The notes beneath the pieces were generated by a model. That model saw only the letters and a list, made by a program, of their open reading frames with translations, made no database searches and was not told where the DNA came from. A stretch of DNA of 64,000 bases. Source: Clostridium_AM tanneri (GTDB lineage: Bacteria > Bacillota > Clostridia > Clostridiales > Clostridiaceae). Shown here one piece after another: positions 52,249 through 60,693 of the stretch; within the stretch, counting starts at the first letter, position 1; every line of letters starts with the position of its first letter. The translations under genes were made by a program, and so were the position numbers. The stretch lies in NCBI RefSeq assembly GCF_033659955.1, contig NZ_JARUJP010000001.1:186001-250000 (forward strand). Direction: 5' to 3'.

Positions 52249-53337
52249 ATGAACATAAACAAATTAAACAGGGTTTTAAAATCAATGGAAGAACATGAGA
52301 TTCCTCAAATGATTATTTCTGATCCTACAGCTATTTTTTATTTAACAGGCAAATGGATTATGCCAGGAGAAAGATTACTAGCATTGTACTTAAATGTTAA
52401 TGGAGGCCACAAAATCGTTATTAATGAACTATTCCCGCAAGAAGAGGATCTTGGTGTAGAAATCGTATGGTATAACGATATCCAGGACGGAGTTGAGATT
52501 TTATCCAAATTTGTAGAAAAAGATAAAGTTATTGGTATCGATAAAGTATGGCCATCTAGATTCTTATTAAGATTACAAGAACTTGGTGGAGGAAGCAAAT
52601 TTGTAAACGGTTCCTTTATCGTTGACTATGTAAGAATGATTAAGGATGAAGAAGAAATTGCTATCTTAAGAGAATCCTCAAGATTAAATGACCTTACAAT
52701 GGATGAATTGATTCCATGGGTAGGAAGAGGTTTATCTGAAAAAGAATTAAATGCTAAAGTTCGAGAAATTTACAAGAAACATGGTATTAACGAAGTATCT
52801 TTCGACCCAATCACAGCATATGCTAAGGGAGCAGCAGATCCACATCACGTAACAGATGATTCAAAAGGAAAATATGGAGATTGCGTTGTTCTTGATATAG
52901 GCGGATTCTACAAGAACTATGCATCTGATATGACAAGAACTGTATTTATCGGTGAAATTTCCGAAAGACAAAAAGAAATCTATGACATCGTTGTAGAAGC
53001 AAACTTAAGAGGTATTGCTGCTGCAAAACCTGGAAATAGAATGTGTGACGTAGACTTAGCTGCAAGAAACTACATAGAATCAAAAGGATATGGAAAATAC
53101 TTCACACACAGAACTGGACATTCTTGTGGTTTAGAAGATCATGAATTCGGTGATGTTTCTTCCGTAAATGAAGACATCATCAAACCAGGACAATGCTTCT
53201 CTGTTGAGCCAGGAATTTATTTACCAGAAGAAGGAATAGGCGTTCGTATCGAAGACCTTGTTATAATAACTGAAGATGGCTGCGAAGTATTGAATAAATA
53301 TACAAAAGATGTAATTATTGTTCCTGAACAGAAATAG
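52249..53337 (+). CDS. Xaa-Pro dipeptidase/aminopeptidase (M24B)
   Basis: 362 residues. Creatinase-like N-domain (1-130) and pita-bread catalytic domain with the five metal ligands visible: Asp in VVLDIGG, Asp in ASDMTRTVF, His in HRTGHSCGLEDHE, Glu in FSVEPGIY and Glu in VRIEDLV. It cleaves peptides before a proline. The length fits PepQ-type dipeptidases and short aminopeptidases P. GGGAGG precedes the ATG. First of a two-gene operon with the iminopeptidase. Codon choice (more C-ending codons, some CGT arginine) differs somewhat from neighbours. Confidence 0.9.
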   Translation: MNINKLNRVLKSMEEHEIPQMIISDPTAIFYLTGKWIMPGERLLALYLNVNGGHKIVINELFPQEEDLGVEIVWYNDIQDGVEILSKFVEKDKVIGIDKVWPSRFLLRLQELGGGSKFVNGSFIVDYVRMIKDEEEIAILRESSRLNDLTMDELIPWVGRGLSEKELNAKVREIYKKHGINEVSFDPITAYAKGAADPHHVTDDSKGKYGDCVVLDIGGFYKNYASDMTRTVFIGEISERQKEIYDIVVEANLRGIAAAKPGNRMCDVDLAARNYIESKGYGKYFTHRTGHSCGLEDHEFGDVSSVNEDIIKPGQCFSVEPGIYLPEEGIGVRIEDLVIITEDGCEVLNKYTKDVIIVPEQK

Positions 53338-53355
53338 AGATAAGGAGATTATTTT

Positions 53356-54237
53356 ATGAAGATTACCGAAGGTTACATGCCCTATCTAGAATATAAAACT
53401 TACTATCGTATAGTAGGTGAATGTACTGGAAATAAGAAACCTTTGCTCTTATTACACGGTGGACCAGGTTCTACACATAATTACTTTGAAGTACTTGACA
53501 AGATTGCAGAAGATGGTCGTGCAGTCATTATGTATGACCAATTAGGATGCGGATTGTCCGCAACACCTTCCCGCCCTGACTTATGGTGCGCAGAGACATG
53601 GATTGAAGAATTAATTCAGTTACGTAAACACCTAGGCTTAGATGAAATTCACTTACTAGGACAATCTTGGGGAGGTATGCAGGCAATTCAATATGCTTGT
53701 GAATACAAACCTAAAGGAATTAAAAGTTATATTTTATCTAGTACTTTACCATCCTCTGAATTATGGGAAAAAGAACAACGTCGAAGAATTAAATTCCTTC
53801 CACAAAAAATGCAGGATGCTATTGCAAAAGCAGAAGAGACCGGGGATTATTCCACAAAAGAATATCAAGAAGCAGAGGCAGAATTCATGCTTCGTCACTG
53901 TGCATATCCATTAGGACCGGATTCACCAGAATGCTTAAGACGTCCAAAGGTTGCTGGAACAGAGTCCTATATAACTGCATGGGGGCAAAACGAATTCACT
54001 CCAACTGGAACATTAAAAAACTTTGATTTTATGAAAGAGATTGAGGATATTCAAGAACCTTGTTTAATCACCAGCGGCTCCCATGATCTTTGCTCACCAT
54101 TTATTGCAAAGACAATGTATGACAAGATTCCAAATTCAGAATGGGAATTGTTTGAATCCAGTCTTCACATGCCATTTGTAGATGAAAATGAGAAGTATAT
54201 AGAAGTACTTAATAAATGGTTGAATAAAAACGATTAA
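53356..54237 (+). CDS. pip: Proline iminopeptidase (alpha/beta hydrolase, S33)
   Basis: Removes N-terminal proline from peptides. 293 residues. Oxyanion motif LLLHGGPGSTHN, nucleophile serine in GQSWGGMQ (about residue 104), catalytic Asp in SGSHDLCSP and His in SSLHMPFVDE. TAAGGAG precedes the ATG, 18 bases after the dipeptidase. Uses CGT/CGC arginine codons repeatedly, unlike the AGA-rich surroundings, which hints at transfer from another lineage. Confidence 0.9.
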   Translation: MKITEGYMPYLEYKTYYRIVGECTGNKKPLLLLHGGPGSTHNYFEVLDKIAEDGRAVIMYDQLGCGLSATPSRPDLWCAETWIEELIQLRKHLGLDEIHLLGQSWGGMQAIQYACEYKPKGIKSYILSSTLPSSELWEKEQRRRIKFLPQKMQDAIAKAEETGDYSTKEYQEAEAEFMLRHCAYPLGPDSPECLRRPKVAGTESYITAWGQNEFTPTGTLKNFDFMKEIEDIQEPCLITSGSHDLCSPFIAKTMYDKIPNSEWELFESSLHMPFVDENEKYIEVLNKWLNKND

Positions 54238-54279
54238 TTTTAAAAACAAAAATGCTTTCGGTTCGTTATTAATCATAGA

Positions 54280-54327
54280 AAAAGAGGTGTTTCAAGGCTA
54301 ATTACTTAGTTTTGAAACATCTCTTTT
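54280..54327 (+). terminator. Terminator of the pip operon
   Basis: AAAAGAGGTGTTTCAA/TTGAAACATCTCTTTT stem (one G-U on the plus strand) with a 16-base loop, then T-rich sequence. Confidence 0.85.
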
Positions 54328-54458
54328 ATTGATTTTAATAATAGTAAACAAACAGCAGTAACAGAGACCTTTACAAATGGAATAATCAAGTTAACTACTA
54401 AAGCAGACAATATTTTAAGATGAATTGAATAAAAATTAAGAAAACTAGAATTAATCTA
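54328..54458. other. Gap after the pip terminator, no gene
   Basis: AT-rich. One short open stretch would read SKQTAVTETFTNGIIKLTTK, which may be a gene remnant but is not recognisable. Confidence 0.3.
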
Positions 54459-54521
54459 TTAACATATATAGATTATCGATATATAATAATATTAATAATA
54501 AGTATATAGATTGCCTATATA
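54459..54521 (+). promoter_or_regulatory. padR promoter with two palindromic operators
   Basis: TTAACA (54459-54464), 17 bases, TATAAT (54482-54487). An AT palindrome starting TATATAGATT (54465-54485) fills the spacer, and a second starting TATATAGATTG (54503-54521; TATATAG-N5-CTATATA, perfect) lies just before the ribosome site. Two alike sites 38 bases apart around the start suggest autoregulation. Confidence 0.6.
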
Positions 54522-54538
54522 TGAAAGGGGTGGTTAAG

Positions 54539-54871
54539 TTGTCAGTTAACAACAGTTTATATTCTGGGGATATCACTATGCTTATTTTAAAATTACTCCA
54601 GAAAAAAGATATGTATGGTTACGAAATGATTGAAACTTTAAAAAATAGTTCAAACAATATGTTTGAACTTAAGGCAGGCACGTTATACCCTTTACTACAC
54701 ACTTTAGTAAAACAACAATATTTAAATTACCATGAAAAAGAAGTTAACGGAAAAGTTCGCAAGTATTATAGCCTAACATTACAGGGGAAAAAATTATTGC
54801 AAGATAACACTTCTATATGGCAAAAATATGTTAAAACTATGGCATCCTTACTAGAATTAGAGGCGTATTAA
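54539..54871 (+). CDS. PadR-family transcriptional regulator
   Basis: 110 residues from TTG at 54539; GGGGTGG lies just upstream, and the ATG at 54521 overlaps an operator and the ribosome site. Winged helix with the PadR pattern DITMLILKLLQKKDMYGYEMIETLKN, ELKAGTLYPLLHTLVKQQYL and GKVRKYYSLTLQGKKLL, then a dimerisation helix. One base separates it from the membrane-protein gene; such pairs usually form one unit in which PadR represses the operon. Confidence 0.9.
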   Translation: MSVNNSLYSGDITMLILKLLQKKDMYGYEMIETLKNSSNNMFELKAGTLYPLLHTLVKQQYLNYHEKEVNGKVRKYYSLTLQGKKLLQDNTSIWQKYVKTMASLLELEAY

Positions 54872-54872
54872 T

Positions 54873-55640
54873 ATGAAGGCAGATGAATATTTACGTATTT
54901 TAACTAAAAATATCTCTAACAGAAAAATAAGAAAGGAGATTTGCGTGGAAATGAAAAATCACATTACTGACCAAAAAGAAGCATATATTAAAATGGGGTA
55001 TTGTGATGAAGATGCAGAAAATGCAGCTATTAAAGACATGGGAGATCCTAAAGCTACAGGTGAGATGTTAGATTCTATACACCCTGTAACTATTGATTGG
55101 CCTCAGGTTATTGCTCTAATTATAATAACTCTAGCCTTGCAATTAGTAAAAAAACTATTAGAACTAAATGGCTCGGATTTTTTATCTATAGCACCCATTG
55201 ATATTTTAAGAATCCTAGGTATATTCTTATCAGTATATGCCCTAGTATGGATAGGCATTGAAAAATATTCAGATCTTCCACTCTTTTATGGTAAAAGTCA
55301 ACGTGGAGGTTCAAACGCCAATGGTGTATTTATCTGCTCATTAGGAATAGTAATGATATCTCACTCTCTTTTACAGACTATAATCCTAATATGTATTTTT
55401 GCTTCAATAATAAGTATTGAACGATTCATTATTGAATCCAAAAGAATAAAAAAAGAGCAAAAATTTCTTTGGCAGCAAGGAGTAGCTTGTGAGGACTTTA
55501 ATTATAAGGGTAAGGGACTATTTGACAATGCTACAAAGACAGTTTACTCTCAACGTCAGTCAATAAAAAAGGGAGACCCGCTTATTATAGTCAATATGGA
55601 TGGGTTCAATCTAATTGTAAAAAAGGCAGAACCTTTATAA
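54873..55640 (+). CDS. PadR-partner membrane protein with permease-prefix-like N-domain
   Basis: 255 residues. The N-terminal about 75 residues have the permease-prefix/DUF1700-type pattern (MKADEYLRILTKNISNRKIRKEICVEMKNHITDQKEAYIKMGYCDEDAENAAIKDMGDPKATGEML shows its ends). Three to four membrane segments follow (about 80-180), then a C-terminal OB-like piece (GLFDNATKTVYSQRQSIKKGDPLIIVNMDGFNLIVKK) that recalls the NfeD C-domain. Function unknown; family members next to padR are thought to sense membrane stress. Confidence 0.7.
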   Translation: MKADEYLRILTKNISNRKIRKEICVEMKNHITDQKEAYIKMGYCDEDAENAAIKDMGDPKATGEMLDSIHPVTIDWPQVIALIIITLALQLVKKLLELNGSDFLSIAPIDILRILGIFLSVYALVWIGIEKYSDLPLFYGKSQRGGSNANGVFICSLGIVMISHSLLQTIILICIFASIISIERFIIESKRIKKEQKFLWQQGVACEDFNYKGKGLFDNATKTVYSQRQSIKKGDPLIIVNMDGFNLIVKKAEPL

Positions 55641-55706
55641 TAAAAAACCGCCAGTATACAAAGGAAAGATTAATCATGTTATTAATCTAAACCCACTTTT
55701 TCCCCT

Positions 55707-55761
55707 AACAAGCTTATTTTTGCTGTCAGAAGGAATGCCAAAAAGCAAATATAAGCTTGTT
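55707..55761. repeat. Long imperfect hairpin (18-bp arms)
   Basis: AACAAGCTTATTTTTGCT pairs with the complement at 55744-55761 with one bulge around a 19-base loop. No T run follows, so not a typical terminator. Confidence 0.45.
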
Positions 55762-56009
55762 CAAGGTTTCCTATCTGGTACTATAGGTCAAATGACTCGC
55801 CCAAAAAAATATTTTCTAAGACCTAAAATTTTAAATATGTTCCTATCTATTTTTTGTCACCTGCTAGAGCCTCTTAGCCTATTACGCTATGCGAATTATT
55901 AGCTTTGCATAAGCTATTGTTTTTAACGTAAGGAATGTAATCCTTGACCCAAGGGTGATTTCCAAGTCTTCCAGAGCTACAGAGATTGAAGAGAAAAACA
56001 ATAAAGTCT
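55762..56009. other. Gap with no convincing gene, possibly decayed
   Basis: Short open frames exist on the plus strand, but none has a ribosome site or recognisable motif. Together with the hairpin just before it, the stretch may be a decayed gene or element. Confidence 0.3.
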
Positions 56010-56834
56010 CTATAAACCAGGCGAAGTACCTACAAGCTCAGGTACTCTCACAAACTCATAGTTCTCTGATTTTAAATATTCTATTATTTGAGGAAGTGCC
56101 GTTACTGTATTGGATAAATTTCCTTTCTTCCCTCCAGCACAGTGCTGCAGAATTATTCCACCTGGTCTTATCTCTCTCTTGATGGTATACATTATAATAT
56201 TAGGTGGTATACCCATCCAGTCAAGGGTATCCACTGACCAATCAATAACTTTGTATCCCATAGGGCCAATCTCCTGCACTGCCTTTCTATTAGCAGCACC
56301 ATACGGTGGACGTACTATCGCTGGATGATAACCTGTTATACTAAATAATATATTATCTGTTTTCTGAATTTCAGATTTAATTTTATCTGGAGATAGCCTA
56401 TCCAAGTCTTTATGATCCCATGAGTGGTTTCCTAAAGCATGACCGTCTTTTAGTATTTGCTTTACAATCTCTGGATTCCTCTGTGCTCTGTTACCTAATA
56501 TGAAAAAGGTTGCTTTTACATCGTTTTTCTTTAAAATATCTAAAATTTTTGGAGTAACAACTGTATCTGGGCCATCATCAAATGTTAATGCTATTTGCTT
56601 TTTAGTATTATTACCTTCATAAAATATAATATTATTAAATTGTGTATTACCATAGGCTTTCCCCTGATTATATTCAGAACTATAATTAAGCTGAGCTAGT
56701 GATCCATTTTTTAATAATTGAATTACTTTAGGAAAATCTATATAATTTCTGATTTTATAAATACCTAAAATTAATAACAGAGCCATAAAAGATAGGATCA
56801 ACAATTTTCTAGCTTTATAATTATAAATTATCAT
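56010..56834 (-). CDS. Membrane-anchored polysaccharide deacetylase
   Basis: 274 residues. An N-terminal signal anchor (LLILSFMALLLILGIY) places the NodB domain (about 75-265) outside the cell. Carbohydrate esterase 4 motifs: TFDDGPD (metal Asp), NHSWDHKD (His pair), RPPYGAANRKA, WSVDTLDW and a diverged last motif IILQHCAGG. It removes acetyl groups from peptidoglycan or another cell-wall glycan; PdaA-like sporulation roles are possible. RBS is AAAGGAGG. Confidence 0.9.
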   Translation of the reverse strand: MIIYNYKARKLLILSFMALLLILGIYKIRNYIDFPKVIQLLKNGSLAQLNYSSEYNQGKAYGNTQFNNIIFYEGNNTKKQIALTFDDGPDTVVTPKILDILKKNDVKATFFILGNRAQRNPEIVKQILKDGHALGNHSWDHKDLDRLSPDKIKSEIQKTDNILFSITGYHPAIVRPPYGAANRKAVQEIGPMGYKVIDWSVDTLDWMGIPPNIIMYTIKREIRPGGIILQHCAGGKKGNLSNTVTALPQIIEYLKSENYEFVRVPELVGTSPGL

Positions 56835-57052
56835 AGTATCCTCCTTTTAAAAATCATCCCTATATTTTCAATGATATTATGTGTTTCCCATAGTAATATT
56901 ATAGATAAGATTGAAAGATTATATTTATTTTCCTTATTAGCTAGTTATAACCGTAATTTTTATATCTAACTTGTATATTGAATGGTAAACCTCTGCGAAT
57001 TTATGCCACATTATAATCCCATGAAATTTTTAAAATGTGCCCTGTAGAATAG

Positions 57053-57205
57053 ATACTATCAAAATTTCACCCTAATGGAAAAACAATAAAACAAATATTT
57101 GAGGAGTGTGGCTTTGATGTAGAAACTTTAGACATGATAAGAATAAAAGCTGTAGTGAAAAGATGCATCTCTGGCTTATATCTTAGCTTTCTTGCTACTA
57201 AATAA
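57053..57205 (+). pseudogene. Transposase-like (helix-turn-helix) remnant
   Basis: A 50-codon open stretch without a start reads KFHPNGKTIKQIFEECGFDV, then ETLDMIRIKAVVKR. This pattern (xxIFEExGFDVxxIGxxRI) is typical of the N-terminal helix-turn-helix of IS3-like OrfA transposases. The rest is lost. It is the only recognisable content in the 500-base gap 56835-57334. Confidence 0.4.
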
Positions 57206-57334
57206 TCACGAAACTCATTATCAATTGATAGATAATTTCATATTTATCTTCTTGATTATACGTCAATTACAGTGTATTATATATATTATATCCTATTATC
57301 AATTGATAATAGAATGATTCTTTGGGAGGTAAAA

Positions 57335-58252
57335 ATGAATAGAAAAACAAAGTTTGCAAGGCTTTCAATATTATCCAATTCAGTTCTTATTATTTTAAAG
57401 TTAATTGTAGGCATTACTACCGGTTCTGTAAGTATAATATCTGAATCAATTCACTCTACTATGGATTTAACTGCTGCTATAATAGCTTTTTTTTCAGTAA
57501 GAATCTCAGACAAACCTGCTGATGAAATGCACCCTTACGGACATGGTAAAATTGAAAATGTTTCTGGTGTTATTGAGGGATTGCTTATTTTTGTAGCATC
57601 TATCTGGATAATAATAGAGGCCATTAAAAAAATTATTTACCCTGAAGAGATAGTCTCTATTGGCTTAGGATTTATTGTTATGTTTATATCTTCTGGTGTA
57701 AACTTTCTTGTTTCTAAAAAACTATATAAAGTTGCTAAGGAAGAAGATTCTATAGCCTTAGAAGCTGATGCTCTTCATCTGAAAGCAGATGTATATACCT
57801 CTCTTGGTGTTGGAGTAGGTTTATTATTAATGTTGATTACAAAGTTAAGTTTCTTAGATCCTGTAGTTGCTATATTAGTTGCAATATTTATCTTAAAAGA
57901 AGCAGTTGAACTTTTAAAAGTAGCTTTTGCTCCCCTAATGGATGTTAAAATATCTGATGAGGAGATAGAAATAATAAACGGAATTATATCTAAATATAAG
58001 TCAGTTTATTGCGATTTTCATGATTTGAGAACAAGAAGAGCAGGACCCAATAAATATATTGATTTACACTTAGTGTTTCCTGAAGATATGGCCATAAAAT
58101 CTGCACATGACATATGTGATGAGATAGAAGAAGGCATTGAACAATCCTTGAAAAATACTAACGTTATGATCCACATAGAATCTTGCACACATTACTGTCG
58201 TAATTCTGGTTGTAAAAAGTTTGAGATTTTAACAAAAGAGTGGCTTAAGTAA
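57335..58252 (+). CDS. Cation diffusion facilitator (CDF) metal transporter
   Basis: 305 residues with six membrane segments and a C-terminal ferredoxin-like domain. Metal-site motifs: SIISESIHSTMDLTAA in helix 2 (Ser/His/Asp) and LEADALHLKADVYTS in helix 5 (His/Asp), plus the HPYGHGKIE loop. It exports zinc, iron, manganese or cobalt in exchange for protons. It ends with an extra Cys/His tail (IESCTHYCRNSGCKKF). GGGAGG precedes the ATG at 57335; the longer frame has no ribosome site. Confidence 0.9.
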   Translation: MNRKTKFARLSILSNSVLIILKLIVGITTGSVSIISESIHSTMDLTAAIIAFFSVRISDKPADEMHPYGHGKIENVSGVIEGLLIFVASIWIIIEAIKKIIYPEEIVSIGLGFIVMFISSGVNFLVSKKLYKVAKEEDSIALEADALHLKADVYTSLGVGVGLLLMLITKLSFLDPVVAILVAIFILKEAVELLKVAFAPLMDVKISDEEIEIINGIISKYKSVYCDFHDLRTRRAGPNKYIDLHLVFPEDMAIKSAHDICDEIEEGIEQSLKNTNVMIHIESCTHYCRNSGCKKFEILTKEWLK

Positions 58253-58366
58253 ACTTTTACAAATTCTCCTTAATTAACTCTTTGAAGTTGAAATAAGAGA
58301 CAGTACAATTTTCATTAAAAAATGGCAAATGTAAACTCTAGAATCAGATTTTTTCCCTATACACAT

Positions 58367-58404
58367 AAAAGGATAAGATATCCTTTTGCATATCTTATCC
58401 TTTT
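58367..58404. terminator. Terminator of the CDF gene
   Basis: Perfect 15-bp stem AAAAGGATAAGATAT/ATATCTTATCCTTTT with an 8-base loop. It can serve both convergent genes. Confidence 0.93.
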
Positions 58405-58483
58405 ATATATAATATAGGTGTACTAGTAAAGGCTCCTGTTCTATTATAAGCAGAAGATATTCTCGGGGTTTAAGAGATAGTAC

Positions 58484-58529
58484 TTCCGCCAAGTATAAAT
58501 TTATGGTGGGAAATTGCTATTTGACGGAA
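58484..58529 (-). ncRNA. Structured 3' region of rlmD (candidate RNA element)
   Basis: Arms TTCCGTCAA and TTGGCGGAA pair fully on the minus strand (one G-U), but the plus-strand version would have a C-A mismatch, so the minus-strand RNA is favoured. It lies 26 bases past the rlmD stop. Too long a loop (28 bases) for a normal terminator. Role unknown. Confidence 0.3.
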
Positions 58530-58555
58530 GGAGTAAATCTGTATAACCCTTGATA

Positions 58556-59908
58556 CTACTTGCTTAACTTAACCACAGTTTCGATATGGGGCGTATGTGG
58601 AAACATATCCATTAGCTTAACCTGCTCCACAGTATATCCTGCTTCCTTAAGCACTTTCAAATCAGTAACTAAAGTTTTCGGATTACAAGATACATACACT
58701 ATATCTGGTGCATTAAACTTAATAACATAATCTAAAGCCACAGGATGTACCCCTGGTCTTGGTGGATCTAGAATTATTACATCAGGTTTGTCTTTAATAG
58801 TCTTAATAACCTGAGCTACATCTCCAGCTATGAAATGACAGTTTGTCAACCCATTAAGCTTAGCATTCTCATTAGCAGCCTTAACCGCTTCTTCTATGAG
58901 CTCCACTCCTAGAACCTTTTTAGCCTTAGGTGCTACAATTTGACCAATAGTTCCTGTACCACAGTACAAATCAAAAACTACTTTAGATGATGCATCTCCT
59001 AAAAAGTCCTTTACCATACTATACAACTTTTCTGCTCCTCTAGAATTAGTTTGGAAGAAGGATTCAGGAGATATTTTAAACTTAAGCCCTAAAAGTTCTT
59101 CTATAATGTAATCCCTTCCATAAAGAACTTCTACACTATCAGCTTGAACCACATCAGAGAAGCTGTCATTTATAATATGTAATATTCCTTTTAATTCGCC
59201 TTCATAATTTAAAGCTTTAAGGATTTCTGTAATCTCTTCAAAGTTAAAATCTAACTGAGAAGTAGTAACTATATTTATTAATAATTCACCAGTGTTTCTA
59301 GCTTTTCTTACAACAAGATTTCGTAAAAAACCTTCTCGTTTCATTACTCTGTAGTAAGGAAGTTCCTTTTCTCTAAAGTAATTTACCACTGTATCTAAAA
59401 TAACTCTAAAGTCTGCATCTACTATCTGACATCCATGAACATTTACAATACCAAAACTTTTACCTTTGATGTGCATGCCTAAAGTAAGCTCCCCGCCCTT
59501 TTCTTCATCCCCAAAGGTAAACTCCATCTTATTTCTGTATTCAAGTTCATCTGGACTCTTTTCTATACCTAAATACTCAAAGCCATCAATCTCTGCTTCA
59601 CGAAATAATTCCAAAACCTGTTCAGTTTTTAACTCTAATTGTTTATCATATGGTAAAAACTGAGAAGTACATCCTCCACATAGATTAAAATGAGGACATG
59701 TCGGCTCTACTGCATAATCTACATTATCTATTACTTCTACTATCTTTGCTTCTGCATACTCTTTTCTCTTTTTAGTAACTCTTGCTTTAACCTTCTGACC
59801 TGGTACTGCATTTTTAATATAAACTTTAAGGTCATCCATTTTTGCTATTCCTGTACCAGGAAACTGGGTCTTTTCTATATTAAATTCATATTCATTGCCT
59901 TTTCTCAA
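58556..59908 (-). CDS. rlmD: 23S rRNA uracil-5-methyltransferase (RlmD/RlmCD family)
   Basis: SAM-dependent methyltransferase that makes 5-methyluridine in 23S rRNA. 450 residues: TRAM RNA-binding domain (about 1-60), iron-sulphur cysteine set CPHFNLCGGC (about 71-80), the central insert, then the Rossmann domain with VFDLYCGTGTIGQIVA, ILDPPRPGVHP and the catalytic cysteine in VSCNPKTL. The start TTG at 59908 has only a weak ribosome site. It follows the RDD-like gene by 18 bases. Confidence 0.92.
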   Translation of the reverse strand: MRKGNEYEFNIEKTQFPGTGIAKMDDLKVYIKNAVPGQKVKARVTKKRKEYAEAKIVEVIDNVDYAVEPTCPHFNLCGGCTSQFLPYDKQLELKTEQVLELFREAEIDGFEYLGIEKSPDELEYRNKMEFTFGDEEKGGELTLGMHIKGKSFGIVNVHGCQIVDADFRVILDTVVNYFREKELPYYRVMKREGFLRNLVVRKARNTGELLINIVTTSQLDFNFEEITEILKALNYEGELKGILHIINDSFSDVVQADSVEVLYGRDYIIEELLGLKFKISPESFFQTNSRGAEKLYSMVKDFLGDASSKVVFDLYCGTGTIGQIVAPKAKKVLGVELIEEAVKAANENAKLNGLTNCHFIAGDVAQVIKTIKDKPDVIILDPPRPGVHPVALDYVIKFNAPDIVYVSCNPKTLVTDLKVLKEAGYTVEQVKLMDMFPHTPHIETVVKLSK

Positions 59909-59926
59909 CTTTTACTCTTCTCCTTC

Positions 59927-60415
59927 TTACGCTTCTCTTTTGCCAAATTTTTCACCTATAGTTTTGCTGTGCTTTGATCTATACATTATAGGTGGATATA
60001 TAACTAGTATTATTAAGAATATTATAATATATACTCCTTTTAAATCTGCAACATAATATCCGAATATTAATCTTAAAATAAGATCAAACAAAAATAGAGC
60101 TGCAGTAGATAAAAGAGCTGTTACAGCTGTATCTATAAATGATGCTTTAAAATTTTTTATCCAGAACTCTGGCCTTTTCTTTTCATCTTTTTTATCTTCA
60201 ACTACACTTATATTTTTATCTTCAACGCTATCTAAAGCCGATTCTTCTATAGTATTTTCACTGGTATTCTCACTTTCTTTAAGGGCCGCTAAAATTTTAG
60301 CTCTTTCTATTTCCTGAGTTTCTTCTAAATTTTTAGTTCTTAACTCCTCTAAGAATTCTTTTTTAGCTTCTTCATCTATAATAAGACCTTCTTGAATTTC
60401 ATCCTTATCTTCCAT
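59927..60415 (-). CDS. Acidic protein with RDD-like membrane domain
   Basis: 162 residues. The first about 85 are acidic and helical with many E/K (coiled-coil-like). Then come two hydrophobic segments (AVTALLSTAALFLFDLILRLIF and GVYIIIFLIILVIYPPIMY) and a C-terminal KTIGEKFGK, the pattern of a short RDD-family domain. Function unknown. GGAGGG precedes the ATG. Cotranscribed with rlmD. Confidence 0.65.
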   Translation of the reverse strand: MEDKDEIQEGLIIDEEAKKEFLEELRTKNLEETQEIERAKILAALKESENTSENTIEESALDSVEDKNISVVEDKKDEKKRPEFWIKNFKASFIDTAVTALLSTAALFLFDLILRLIFGYYVADLKGVYIIIFLIILVIYPPIMYRSKHSKTIGEKFGKREA

Positions 60416-60693
60416 GACTTTCCCTCCTATTTTTTCTTATAATAACAAATATATTATGCTATACTATTTCCCGTATGTAAATACCAATCTAAAAATACTT
60501 CATATACTACTAGATGTTGTTGCATAGCTTTTATCTATTTGTTAAAATATATAAGCCCTTATTAATTATAGTATTTAAAGCCCTATATCTGCAACAGCTT
60601 AATAATTTATTCACAAATTATTTTATGATTATACATATATCTATTCTATAATTTAGAAGGATTAATTTTACATACTTATTGGAGGATTTATTA

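Noticed and set aside
55720..56182. Two short plus-strand open frames (60 and 75 codons)
   Set aside because: No ribosome sites or motifs; the second runs antisense into the polysaccharide deacetylase gene.
60515..60600. TGTTGCA / TGCAACA arms and repeated AAGCCCT in the LTA-synthase upstream gap
   Set aside because: Seven-base arms about 65 bases apart are too weak to call a structure.
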